NCBI RefSeq assembly: GCF_004138295.1
Contig: NZ_SCFM01000018.1
Span: 1 to 64,000 of the forward strand
Length of the DNA stretch: 64,000 nucleotides
Source of the DNA: Ectobacillus funiculus
Lineage (GTDB): Bacteria; Bacillota; Bacilli; Bacillales; Bacillaceae_G
Direction: 5' to 3'
A model generated the notes under the pieces. It did no database searches. It worked only from the letters and a program-made list of their open reading frames with translations, and was not told the DNA's origin. Shown piece after piece: positions 10,301-17,439 of the stretch (position 1 is its first letter; each line of letters begins with the position of its first letter). The translations under genes and the position numbers were made by a program.

Positions 10301-11738
10301 GGCAGGTGCTAATTTTATAAATATCAGTGGATTTGATGGTGGTACAGGTGCAGCGAGAATTCATGCACTACAGCACGTTGGATTGCCAGTGGAAATTGGT
10401 GTCAAAGCAGCTCATAACGCCCTTATTGAAGCGGGCATGCGCGACAGTGTCGAAATTTGGGCAGATGGTGGTCTGCGCAGTGTAGCTGATGCATTGAAGG
10501 TGATGCTACTTGGCGCAAACCGCGTTGGGTTTGGAACACTCTCTATGATTGCAATTGGCTGTACAACTTGCCGCGGCTGTCATCTCGATACATGTCATGT
10601 GGGGATTGCAACGCAAATTGAATCCGAAGCACAAGCGAAGGAGCATGGATTACGCCGCTTCGTTCCTCGTGAATTTGACGGTGCCGTGCAAGGACTTATG
10701 AACTTATTTACAACATTTGGATTAGAGCTAAAACGCCTTGTCGGTCTGCTAGGTTTTAATAGCCTGCAGGAAGTTGTGGGTCGCTCCGATTTACTTGAAC
10801 AGACCCGTGGCTTACAGCTTATGGATTTATCCCGCCTCCTTCGCGTCTTGGAGGCAAAACCATTCTTAACAGTTACATTGACAACAGCAGAACAAGAAAC
10901 TGCCTCTGAATTCTCGGCAGACTCAAAAGAATTGGTTGCTGTCGGCGTTGAACAACGCGCCATGGGGGCGTTAGAGTCTTGTTATCGTACCCGAAGCAAG
11001 CTTGCAGGCGAATCGCTCCACCCTATTACGCTTCAATATGCAAATGCAATTCCAGGAAACGGTCTTGGTGCCTTTAATAGCAAGGATATTTTCATCCATG
11101 TCAGCGGCGGTGCACAAGACGGTATCGGGAAAACATCATTTGGCGGCGGCATTTATGTAATGAAGGCAAAGGGAAAAGACGGCAGCTACTATAATGGCTC
11201 CGCTGGTAAAGGCTTCGGCTACGGTGCACAAAAGGGCTCCTTGTATGTACAAGGAAATGCTGATGCACGTGCTGGTATCCGCCTCTCTGGTGCTGATATG
11301 ATTATCGGGGGCCGCATTACCAAAGCAATTCCTGCTCAGGAGCACGGAAATATTGGCGTACACTCCAATATTAAAGGTTTTGCCTTTGAGTATATGACAA
11401 ACGGACGCGGTCTCGTTTTAGGAGATCCAGGTCCATGGATTTGCGCAGGTATGACGGGCGGAGTCGTATACTTACGTCACCAGCCAGAAATGGGATTAAC
11501 AGAAGCTGCGATCCGCCGCCGTATCGCCAAGGGGGCAAGTGTAACAGTGCAGGCACTCAGCTCAAAAGGTGTAGCGGATGTAACAGAAATGTTGACAGAT
11601 TATATCCGTATCCTTAACGCACATGAGCAATATGAAGAAGCAACTATCATTTCTTCCTTACTTGACGATATCAAAAATAGCTTCTTCGAAGTGATTCCAA
11701 CAAAAGAGCAGGCAGATCCGTCTGTATCAACAGAATGA
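7314..11738 (+). CDS. gltA: Glutamate synthase large (glutaminase/FMN) subunit
   Basis: About 1474 aa. The domains in order are: a class-II glutamine amidotransferase whose nucleophile is in HDACGIV near residue 21 after a short propeptide; the central domain; the FMN-binding synthase barrel with SMSFGSQNEIAFRAYAEAA and GGLRSVADALKVMLLGA; the 3Fe-4S region CTTCRGCHLDTCHVGIATQ; and a C-terminal GXGXG beta-helix. It makes glutamate from glutamine and 2-oxoglutarate. No small subunit (GltB/D) is nearby, so it must use one encoded elsewhere or another electron donor. An in-frame ATG at 7278 is possible but has no ribosome-binding site. Confidence 0.9.
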   Translation: MTNKWTPALFQDFHNSEHDACGIVSVMEKKRIPTKANIDLCIQSLVKMNHRAGFINGEGDGIGIHIDLPKELWKEKLRTNGQDPQIADRSDFVVGHFFLDRKADVLPLQAEMRNTFTNNGLHIVFESEKVTHKEALGPLGQKEEPVFWQIALLPQQGIQHVERTLFELTILLEKNDKVHVASLSPHHVVYKVMGAGDTLINYYTDLTNPLIASTMTLGHNRYSTNTLSNFFRVQPFSVLGHNGEINTIAKLRDQAEMLNVPLTNGGSDSQDLNRTIDTLISRYDYSLFEAVDLLFPPIINEIKLYQEKLQDLYTYMREGWGHFAQGPAGIISRYKDEAVFSVDSLGLRPLWKVETETAYIFSSEPGVVPPNEYTAEPKALAPGEKIGLKWDEAGEMVVYEYEQFQKEIYKRFSQRVNLTDYRGHLECPTPQKAEKVAPDLKVEDRQYAAFGWDRENIQLLEQMAEKGAEPIRSLGHDAPLAALDSGRRNIADFIKESVAVVTNPAIDRDREIEHFSTRTVIGKRPSLFEKTGQTTILELPSPVLLEGEIGQQAAEQAGQLSYEQLAGLFAAKDSLYKLSATYKGSETLAAALERLAEEAIAAVKNGASLLVLDDGNAHQNGNLWIDPHLITAKMQQILVKAGLRRDCSILLRSGAIRSLHDLVTAYGLGADVINPYLMLATVSDGTEKPCLNLYNALNKGLEKVISTIGIHELRGYGRLFSSIGLHEEVAKVLNIVNFLGADTLAFNFESMKEDAVQRAEDYSKETVKMRKTFHIFPRVWKAIGDVAKGNAYDDYREKLTDIETKTPISIRHLADFKESETPVPTEKVSIKAGEHHLPFIISSMSFGSQNEIAFRAYAEAAERLNMISLNGEGGEIKDMIGKYPKTRGQQVASGRFGVNADLLNSSNLIEIKIGQGAKPGEGGHLPGSKVTAKIAEARNATIGSDLISPSNNHDIYSIEDLAQIIAEIKTGNNKAKVAVKVPVVPNIGTIAVGIAKAGANFINISGFDGGTGAARIHALQHVGLPVEIGVKAAHNALIEAGMRDSVEIWADGGLRSVADALKVMLLGANRVGFGTLSMIAIGCTTCRGCHLDTCHVGIATQIESEAQAKEHGLRRFVPREFDGAVQGLMNLFTTFGLELKRLVGLLGFNSLQEVVGRSDLLEQTRGLQLMDLSRLLRVLEAKPFLTVTLTTAEQETASEFSADSKELVAVGVEQRAMGALESCYRTRSKLAGESLHPITLQYANAIPGNGLGAFNSKDIFIHVSGGAQDGIGKTSFGGGIYVMKAKGKDGSYYNGSAGKGFGYGAQKGSLYVQGNADARAGIRLSGADMIIGGRITKAIPAQEHGNIGVHSNIKGFAFEYMTNGRGLVLGDPGPWICAGMTGGVVYLRHQPEMGLTEAAIRRRIAKGASVTVQALSSKGVADVTEMLTDYIRILNAHEQYEEATIISSLLDDIKNSFFEVIPTKEQADPSVSTE

Positions 11739-11799
11739 AATTTTCTTACCCAATTGAAGCTGGTCGATGCAGCTAGACACTCTTTCTATATATGGGGAG

Positions 11800-11837
11800 A
11801 CAAAAGCACCTGTCACGAGTCAGGTGCTTTTGTCATA
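11800..11837. terminator. Intrinsic terminator after gltA
   Basis: CAAAAGCACCTG and CAGGTGCTTTTG form a 12-bp perfect stem with an 8-nt loop, bordered by A and T runs. Confidence 0.85.
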
Positions 11838-11960
11838 CATTTTTTCCTTTCCCACACGACTCTCACTTTCTTTTTCAAAATACCTCTTGCGAACCACTTA
11901 TAATGCCTGTATAGTAACGTAATGTGAATTCGTGAATACAGAAAGGAATCTTAGAAAATC

Positions 11961-13052
11961 ATGAAATTGGGTGCTAGGATTTTAAAAACAGGGATTGCGA
12001 TTACGTTAGCGCTGTATGCAGCCATACTGCTTGAAATACCCTCTCCTGGGCTTGCAGGAATTTCAGCTGTATTTGCTATCCAGCCATCTGTTTATCGTTC
12101 TTACTTAACGGCTTTAGAACAATTACAGGCAAATGTAATTGGAGCTCTCTTCGCAATTGCATTTGCATTAGCTTTTGGCAATAACCCCTTTATTATCGGA
12201 TTAACATCTGTGATTATCATTGCATTGGCGCTTAAGCTGCGATTGGAAAATACAATCCCCATTGCTCTCGTAACCGTTATTGCGATTATGGAATATGAGG
12301 GCGCCGATTTCCTTGACTTCGCGTTACTGCGCTTTGTTACCATTATGTTTGGAATTCTCGCAGCTTCTGTTGTAAATCTAGTCTTTATGCCCCCAAAGTA
12401 TGAGACAAAGCTTTATCATAGAATGGCAGCAAATACGGAGGAAATTCTAAAATGGATTCGCTTAAATAGTAGAAAAGCATCTGATTTTGCTAGTTTAAAA
12501 GCAGACTTAGATAAGATGAAAGAAAAAATGATTAAGCTGAATCATCTGTATTTGCTATATCAGGAAGAAAGAAGCTATACGAAAAAAACCCGTTACGCAA
12601 AATCAAGAAAGCTCGTTTTATTCCGCCAAATGCTGGCGACTACAAGCCGCGCCCTCGAGACGCTGAAATTGCTGCATCGTCTTGAAAATGAGCTGCACCG
12701 TATGCCATCCGCTTTTCAGGATCATATTCAAAATGAGCTCAATTCTCTTGTAAATTATCATGAGCAGATGCTGCTGAAATTTATCGGTAAGGTGAAGACT
12801 CAGCATTCTTCGTATATACTCAATGAAGTATCCATATGCAGGCAGCAGCTCATTCAAACATTTATGTCCTATCAAACTAACGAGGATAGCGAACAATATA
12901 AAACGTGGCTTCACCTCTTCCCGCTTGTATCTTCTATTATAGATTACAGTGAGAAGGTAGAGCATCTTGACTTGTTAATTAGCAGCTTCTACACATATCA
13001 CAACAATCCGGAAGATGAATTACACATTCAAGAAAAACGAGAGGATGAATAA
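11961..13052 (+). CDS. ygaE: Aromatic-acid-exporter-like membrane protein (YgaE type)
   Basis: 363 aa. The first 150 residues hold five or six hydrophobic helices, beginning KLGARILKTGIAITLALYAAILLEIPSPGLAGISAVFAIQP in layout (ArAE/FUSC N-terminal half). The rest is a charged helical cytoplasmic domain. B. subtilis has a protein of the same size and family next to gsaB. The substrate is unknown. The stop codon TAA coincides with the first three bases of repeat B1, so the C-terminus may have been set by the insertion. Confidence 0.75.
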   Translation: MKLGARILKTGIAITLALYAAILLEIPSPGLAGISAVFAIQPSVYRSYLTALEQLQANVIGALFAIAFALAFGNNPFIIGLTSVIIIALALKLRLENTIPIALVTVIAIMEYEGADFLDFALLRFVTIMFGILAASVVNLVFMPPKYETKLYHRMAANTEEILKWIRLNSRKASDFASLKADLDKMKEKMIKLNHLYLLYQEERSYTKKTRYAKSRKLVLFRQMLATTSRALETLKLLHRLENELHRMPSAFQDHIQNELNSLVNYHEQMLLKFIGKVKTQHSSYILNEVSICRQQLIQTFMSYQTNEDSEQYKTWLHLFPLVSSIIDYSEKVEHLDLLISSFYTYHNNPEDELHIQEKREDE

Positions 13053-13206
13053 GAAAAGCAGACAAGGCCCGCCTTTTATGGCAGCGTAGGGGGGGCCGGA
13101 GTAAAAGGCGCTTTCTGACTTTTGCGGAGATTCAGCCTGGAGTCTGCCATTTTGGGCCTTGGGAGCTAGACATCCCCCCGAAAAGTTATACTTTCTTATC
13201 TTGTAA
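13050..13206 (+). repeat. Family B dispersed repeat, copy 1
   Basis: Begins TAAGAAAAGC and continues with GACAAGGCCCGCCTTTTATGG, an internal AAAGGCGC/GCCTTT-type stem and GGGAGCTAGACATC. It ends with GTTATACTTTCTTATCTTGTAAAG. The right end closely resembles the right end of family A. Two other near-identical copies start at 55359 and 59417. Confidence 0.85.
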
Positions 13207-13238
13207 AGGAAACTCGCCAATTGGCGAGTTTTCTTTAT
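13205..13238 (+). terminator. Free-standing family A left hairpin acting as terminator
   Basis: ACTCGCCAATTGGCGAGT is a perfect palindrome followed by TTTCTTTATT. This is the left-end hairpin of family A without the rest of the element. It is positioned right after repeat B1 and before the encapsulin operon. Confidence 0.7.
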
Positions 13239-13353
13239 TACAAGGAGGTACGAGATCTCCTACGATTCTTTTCAAGGAAAAAATAATAATTATGTACTAA
13301 ATCTTATGATTACTGGAAATAATGCAAATTAGTTAAAGAAGGAGGTGTGATGA

Positions 13354-13914
13354 TTGAAAGACGAACTACATGCTTTCTATCAAATCTTCACTACTACTAA
13401 AGATGCCATTGAAAAATTTATGAATATACTAGAACCCGTGATTCAAAATGCAAAAGATGATCATGAACGCCTTTATTATCATCATATTTACGAAGAGGAA
13501 GAACAACGGCTATCGCGTCTGGCTGAACTTATCCCCCTTATTAGTAAATTTGAAAAAGAAAAGGAAGAGAACAGTTTTTCACCCACCAATAATGAATTTA
13601 ATCGTCTTTTACAAGAATTAAACCTTGAAAAATTCGGATTACATAATTTTGTAGAACACCTAGATTTAGCACTCTTTCAATTTACAGATGAGGAACGCAG
13701 CACTCAATTAAATCAAATGAGAAATGTTTCTTACCAAGATTATCAACAAGTAAAAAACATGTTAAATGAAATTAACGCGAAATTTGACCATAACTATGTC
13801 GATCCGCATGCACATCATGATGAGCACCACGACCATTTAGCTCCGCCAGGTTCTTCATCGATTGCCAAATCATCTCAAAAGAAAAAAGGGTTTACGGTCG
13901 GAAGTTTAATATAA
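13354..13914 (+). CDS. IMEF-type ferritin-like encapsulin cargo protein
   Basis: 186 aa, mostly alpha-helical, with a conserved helix HERLYYHHIYEEEEQRLSRL rich in potential iron ligands (His/Glu). A His-rich linker follows (DPHAHHDEHHDH, about residues 151-162), and the C-terminal tail ends KKKGFTVGSLI. This is the layout of the iron-mineralizing encapsulin-associated Firmicute (IMEF) cargo, a ferroxidase-like protein packaged inside encapsulin shells. The start is TTG with GGAGGTG 6 nt upstream; an ATG at 13350 is out of frame. It is the first gene of a three-gene operon with the shell 28 nt downstream. The tail is the targeting peptide, and the same TVGSLI recurs near the N-terminus of the third gene. 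I find no Fur box directly upstream. Confidence 0.85.
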   Translation: MKDELHAFYQIFTTTKDAIEKFMNILEPVIQNAKDDHERLYYHHIYEEEEQRLSRLAELIPLISKFEKEKEENSFSPTNNEFNRLLQELNLEKFGLHNFVEHLDLALFQFTDEERSTQLNQMRNVSYQDYQQVKNMLNEINAKFDHNYVDPHAHHDEHHDHLAPPGSSSIAKSSQKKKGFTVGSLI

Positions 13915-13942
13915 GTAAAGATGCAGGAAGAAGGTAAAAAGT

Positions 13943-14791
13943 ATGAGTAAATCACAACTATTTCCAGACTCACCATTAACAGATCAAGACTTCTTACAAT
14001 TAGATCAGACCGTTATTGAGGCTGCACGAAAACAACTGATTGGACGTCGTTTCATTGAGCTGTACGGCCCACTTGGCAGAGGAGTGCAAAGTATCTCCAA
14101 TGATATTTTTATGGAAAATCACGAAGCAAAGATGGCTTTCCAAGGGTCATTTGATACAGATATCGAGGATAGCAAACGAGTAAATTATACTATTCCGTTA
14201 CTTTACAAAGATTTTGTTTTATATTGGCGTGACCTGGAACAAACAAAGGTATTAGATATTCCTATCGATTTTTCTGTAGCTGCAAATGCTGCTCGTGATG
14301 TGGCCATATTAGAGGATCAAATGATTTTCCATGGTTCAAAGGAATTTGATATCCCTGGATTAATGAATGTAAAAGGCCGATTAACACACTTAATTGGAAA
14401 TTGGTATGAGTCAGGAAGCGCTTTTCAAGATGTAGTTGAAGCTAGAAACAAGCTGCTTGAAATGAAGCATAATGGCCCCTTTGCTCTAGTCTTATCTCCA
14501 GAGCTATACTCACTATTGCATCGTGTACATAAAGACACCAATGTTCTAGAAATTGAACATGTTCGTGAGCTTGTTACGGACGGGGTGTTTCAATCACCAG
14601 TTTTAAAAGGAAAAACAGGTGTTTTAGTCAATACAGGACGGAATAATTTAGACTTGGCTGTTTCCGAAGACTTTGAAACAGCATATTTAGGGGAAGAAGG
14701 TATGAATCACCCGTTCCGTGTGTATGAAATGATTGTTTTGCGGATTAAACGGCCTTCCGCGATTTGTACATTAGAAGATCCTAAGAGCTGA
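13943..14791 (+). CDS. Encapsulin shell protein (family 1, large-shell Bacillus type)
   Basis: 282 aa with the HK97-like encapsulin pattern. The N-terminal helix is DFLQLDQTVIEAARKQLIGRRFIELYGPLG, which forms the cargo-docking region. The E-loop region contains VLYWRDLEQTKVLDIPIDFSVAANAARDVAILED. The A-domain is near the C-terminus, with FETAYLGEEGMNHPFRVYEMIVLRIKRPSAICTL. The length (about 32 kDa) and the IMEF partner match the large (T=4) iron-storing encapsulins known from thermotolerant Bacillaceae. It self-assembles into a cytoplasmic shell that encloses the two proteins carrying TVGSLI. Phage capsid origin is excluded as a current role because no portal, terminase or tail genes are near. 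Confidence 0.92.
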   Translation: MSKSQLFPDSPLTDQDFLQLDQTVIEAARKQLIGRRFIELYGPLGRGVQSISNDIFMENHEAKMAFQGSFDTDIEDSKRVNYTIPLLYKDFVLYWRDLEQTKVLDIPIDFSVAANAARDVAILEDQMIFHGSKEFDIPGLMNVKGRLTHLIGNWYESGSAFQDVVEARNKLLEMKHNGPFALVLSPELYSLLHRVHKDTNVLEIEHVRELVTDGVFQSPVLKGKTGVLVNTGRNNLDLAVSEDFETAYLGEEGMNHPFRVYEMIVLRIKRPSAICTLEDPKS

Positions 14792-14798
14792 GGAATCG

Positions 14799-15176
14799 AT
14801 GCCCATGAATAAAAGAATGTTAACAGTGGGATCTCTTATTCCAAAACACATGCTATTGACTAACCACTTGGTAATTCATCCAATTGTAAAAGCCAGCCCG
14901 TCTGCTACAGAGCATCGTCATCCTAACAGCATTAACCTGCTGCAAAATCAAATACAATTTGAGGTTCGACCTGCAAAAGGGAATTTATTAGATGTCGCTT
15001 TGGAGCAAGGCCAAGCTTTGCAGTATAAATGCCGAAAGGGAACCTGCGGAGTATGCACTGTTCAAGTTGTAAAAGGGGCATCCTGCTTATCCTCTCCAAA
15101 TGAAAAGGAGCAGAAAAAACTCAAAAAAGGCATAAACGACGGTTATCGCTTAGCTTGTCAGGCAAATATCACTTAA
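14799..15176 (+). CDS. [2Fe-2S] ferredoxin with N-terminal encapsulin targeting peptide
   Basis: 125 aa. Residues 7-16 (MLTVGSLIPK) repeat the TVGSLI motif that ends the IMEF cargo. A flexible stretch of about 30 residues follows, then a plant-type ferredoxin domain with CRKGTCGVC and a fourth Cys in LACQ. The natural reading is that this ferredoxin is loaded into the same shell through its N-terminus and passes electrons to the ferric core for iron release, or serves oxidation control (inference). It starts 7 nt after the shell gene, with GAGGAA 5-6 nt before the ATG. The stop codon TAA lies in the first bases of repeat A5 (ACTTAAAG), so the repeat abuts or supplies the end of the gene. Confidence 0.85.
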   Translation: MPMNKRMLTVGSLIPKHMLLTNHLVIHPIVKASPSATEHRHPNSINLLQNQIQFEVRPAKGNLLDVALEQGQALQYKCRKGTCGVCTVQVVKGASCLSSPNEKEQKKLKKGINDGYRLACQANIT

Positions 15177-15311
15177 AGAAAACTCGCCGATTGGCGAGCC
15201 CTGCCCTTGGGCGAAGACAGAGGCGTAGTTGCCCTTATACTTTGTTCCTAAAATTTCTAACTACGTCGAACTGTCTTCCTGCTAGAAATTTATACTTTCT
15301 TAAAGTGTAAA
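15173..15311 (+). repeat. Family A dispersed repeat, copy 5
   Basis: Near-consensus full copy running from TTAAAGAAAACTCGCC to TTTCTTAAAGTGTAAA, so the outer TTAAAGAAA and TTTCTTAA are inverted. It overlaps the ferredoxin stop codon. Confidence 0.9.
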
Positions 15312-15345
15312 TGAAACAAAAGATGATACTGCCCTTCTTGAGACC

Positions 15346-15414
15346 AAATACAAAATGGATCATCGAGAAAACCCAGCTATATTCAGGGTTTATAGGATGA
15401 TCCATTTTGTATTT
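15346..15414. terminator. Long hairpin terminator between convergent genes (H1)
   Basis: The arms 15346-15364 and 15396-15414 are perfectly complementary over 19 bp (inner part ATGGATCATC/GATGATCCAT), with a nested AAACCC/GGGTTT stem and a T run after it. It terminates the encapsulin operon and the opposing unknown gene. A degenerate relative (H2) lies at 16160-16213 on the other side of that gene. Confidence 0.85.
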
Positions 15415-15460
15415 TTTTATTTTTCTAATGAGAAGACTTTCGAATCAATCACTTTCAAGA

Positions 15461-15940
15461 TTATGCAAATAGCCGTTCCTTTAAATGAACAAGATTATCT
15501 TCAATTTGAAATGGAAGCGAAATATCATGCTTTTTGAATTCATTTACACTTATGTCTCGAATAAGCTTTAATGCTTCCTTCTTGAAGGTATGTGTTACAA
15601 ATCCATCATTAATTTCACACAGCTTTTGTAAGTATTGTAGAGTATCGCCTAATAACATTTGTTTTACATGATTGTTGTTTAACTGGCAAATCAACTTATG
15701 CTGTAACTCTTTTATCATAGCAATTTGATCAACATGTACCATAATGTTCGTGCCATTTTCATCTATAAAGCATAGGGAAACATACTGACCTTTTGAGACG
15801 TCAATATTCGTAAATACTGGGTTATGATATATCTCTCCAGACGATAAACAAATAACGCTTGCTTCTGCCGCCCCGCCTATTTTACGGTAATTTGAAATTA
15901 CAGTATGAATATCTTTTAACCCATGCAACATGTTAAACAT
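15461..15940 (-). CDS. Unknown protein behind a Fur-overlapped promoter
   Basis: 159 aa, soluble, with no family I recognise. The N-terminal half (to about residue 80) is predicted mixed beta, with GGAAEASVICLSSGEIY and GQYVSLCFIDENG. The C-terminal half is helical and charged and ends IEDNLVHLKERLFA. There is no signal peptide and no TVGSLI tag. GGGGAG lies about 9 nt before the ATG. A consensus SigA promoter with a Fur box in its spacer lies about 40 bp upstream, so it should be induced by iron starvation. It sits between the encapsulin operon and an iron-siderophore importer. A regulator or adaptor for iron mobilisation is only a guess. Confidence 0.7.
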   Translation of the reverse strand: MFNMLHGLKDIHTVISNYRKIGGAAEASVICLSSGEIYHNPVFTNIDVSKGQYVSLCFIDENGTNIMVHVDQIAMIKELQHKLICQLNNNHVKQMLLGDTLQYLQKLCEINDGFVTHTFKKEALKLIRDISVNEFKKHDISLPFQIEDNLVHLKERLFA

Positions 15941-15981
15941 ACGATTTCTCCCCTAGTCAATATAAAAGTATTTTCAATAAT

Positions 15982-16010
15982 ATTTTAAGGAAAATGATAA
16001 TCATTGTCAA
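15982..16010 (-). promoter_or_regulatory. SigA promoter with embedded Fur box for the unknown iron gene
   Basis: On the minus strand: -35 TTGACA (16005-16010), exactly 17 nt, then -10 TAAAAT (15982-15987). The spacer and -35 contain TGATAATCATTGTCA (15995-16009), 14 of 15 matches to the Fur 7-1-7 site TGATAATNATTATCA. Confidence 0.8.
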
Positions 16011-16050
16011 TTGGTTTTGTTTTCCTAATATTGGGCTTTAATATAATCGA

Positions 16051-16157
16051 GACAAAGGCTGTACAGAGGCGGAGTTGCTCTTATACCTTATTTCTAAAAT
16101 TTCTCGCCACGTCCAATTGCCTTCCGGCTCGAAATTTATATTTTCTTAAGGTATAAA
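16051..16157 (+). repeat. Family A dispersed repeat, copy 6 (left end lost)
   Basis: Starts at the core (TACAGAGGCGGAG) and keeps the right half through TTCCGGCTCGAA and TTTTCTTAAGGTATAAA. It lies 3' of the siderophore-binding-protein gene. Confidence 0.75.
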
Positions 16158-16159
16158 AA

Positions 16160-16213
16160 ATGAACCACCGCAGAAACTTAGTGAATACACGAGTTTCTAG
16201 GATGATCCATCTT
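16160..16213. repeat. Degenerate copy of hairpin H1 (H2)
   Basis: Shares GGATGATCCAT and the nested stem (AGAAACT/AGTTTCT) with H1 at 15346-15414, but its outer left arm has decayed. Each hairpin follows a family A copy, so the unknown gene between them is bracketed by related repeat-plus-hairpin blocks. Confidence 0.6.
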
Positions 16214-16289
16214 TTTACTTTATCATTTGGGGACTCTTTCCCCACGCTAGGAAATCAGCAATTACAAAGCTGCTTCCAATTCTGATTTC

Positions 16290-17270
16290 TTATTTACCAA
16301 GCACCATTTTCTCAATTTCATCTAGCACTTGTTCAGCTGCAAGTACACCGCCAGCAGTATTCCAAATGGCATCATCTACCTGATGGGCATTTCCACTCTT
16401 AACAGCATTTAAATTTTTCCAAAGCGGATCGTTCGTCCAGTCTTTTTCAGTATCTAAAGCTGCTTGGTCACCTGCCGGAGCATAAGTGAAGTAAAAGAGC
16501 AGATCTCCATCCATTTGTGGAATAGCTTCTTTACCAACCTCAATAGCAAGGCTGCCAAGCTTATTGTCAGGAGTAAATAGCGCTTCTTGCTGCTTAGAAC
16601 GTTTAAATCCTAATTCGTTCAAAATAACTCCAGAGAAGGAATCTGTGTAGTAAATACGAGTTTTTCCGGCCATGAAACGAACAACAGAAACTTCTTGATT
16701 TACTTTATCACCTAATTTTTTCTTTAGCGCTGCTACATGATCATCATATTTCTTTAATACTTCGTTGCCTTTTTCTTCTTGATTTACAGCTTTTGCATAT
16801 AGCTTAAAGTTTTCCTTCCAGTCTCCTCTTAGTGTTTCTGCAAAGACTGTTGGGGCAATGGCATTCAACTGGTCATAAATTTTCTCTTGGCGGATCTTGT
16901 TACCAATAATAAGATCTGGCTTTAATGCCGCAATTGCTTCAACATTTACTTCACTTTCCGTTCCGACAACCTGTACATCCTTCATTTTATCTTTAATATG
17001 GTCATACCATGGATCTCCCAACCACGATTGTACGGCTCCTACTGGTTTTATTCCCATAGCAAGGAGAGCTTCTGTTCCTTCATTTGTTAAGATTACAATA
17101 CGCTTTGGTGTACCTTTTATTTCTGTTGTACCCATCGCATGCTCTACCGTATACGTTTCGGTTGTTTTTGTTGCTTCTTCTTTTGGCTGTTCCTCTTGTT
17201 TCCCGCATGCGCCTAGCAATAAGGAAACAGATAAAACAAGCATAAGCAAACCCCAAGAAAACTTTTTCAC
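16290..17270 (-). CDS. Fe(III)-siderophore ABC transporter substrate-binding lipoprotein
   Basis: 326 aa. A signal peptide with lipobox LLGAC places it on the outer face of the membrane. The mature part is a TroA/FecB-like periplasmic-binding fold: RIVILTNEGTEALLAMGIKPVG, then IAALKPDLIIGNKIRQEKIYDQL, with a long connecting helix. The start is GTG. It is divergent from the two permease genes with a shared intergenic region holding two Fur boxes. The B. subtilis locus beside yfh genes (yfiY/yfiZ/yfhA, hydroxamate uptake) is in a comparable place, so a citrate-hydroxamate-type ferrisiderophore is a reasonable guess but not proven. Confidence 0.88.
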   Translation of the reverse strand: MKKFSWGLLMLVLSVSLLLGACGKQEEQPKEEATKTTETYTVEHAMGTTEIKGTPKRIVILTNEGTEALLAMGIKPVGAVQSWLGDPWYDHIKDKMKDVQVVGTESEVNVEAIAALKPDLIIGNKIRQEKIYDQLNAIAPTVFAETLRGDWKENFKLYAKAVNQEEKGNEVLKKYDDHVAALKKKLGDKVNQEVSVVRFMAGKTRIYYTDSFSGVILNELGFKRSKQQEALFTPDNKLGSLAIEVGKEAIPQMDGDLLFYFTYAPAGDQAALDTEKDWTNDPLWKNLNAVKSGNAHQVDDAIWNTAGGVLAAEQVLDEIEKMVLGK

Positions 17271-17283
17271 TTATGTAACCCCC

Positions 17284-17312
17284 ATTTTATTGATAATGAT
17301 TTTCATTTACAA
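17284..17312 (-). promoter_or_regulatory. Fur-controlled promoter of the binding-protein gene
   Basis: Minus strand: -35 TTGTAA (17307-17312), 17-nt spacer, -10 TAAAAT (17284-17289). TGATAATGATTTTCA (17291-17305) in the spacer matches the Fur 7-1-7 site at 14 of 15 positions. The design is the same as for the unknown gene at 15461-15940. Confidence 0.8.
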
Positions 17313-17364
17313 AATGAATGATACAATATGGTAGAAAGTTCTGTCAACGGTTAATTGAAAAAAG

Positions 17365-17405
17365 TTATCATTCTCATTGACGGGATATCTGAACTTCGCT
17401 AGACT
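17365..17405 (+). promoter_or_regulatory. Fur box and promoter of the siderophore permease operon
   Basis: TTATCATTCTCATTGA (17365-17380) is a Fur-like operator. It overlaps -35 TTGACG (17377-17382), which is followed after 17 nt by -10 TAGACT (17400-17405). A promoter here also argues that translation of the permease starts at 17440 and not in the upstream open frame. Confidence 0.7.
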
Positions 17406-17439
17406 GAAGCTAACGAGCAAAAGAGAGGATATACAGATA

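Noticed and set aside
13943-14791. HK97-like capsid fold as a prophage sign
   Set aside because: No portal, terminase, protease or tail genes are near, and both flanking genes carry encapsulin targeting motifs.
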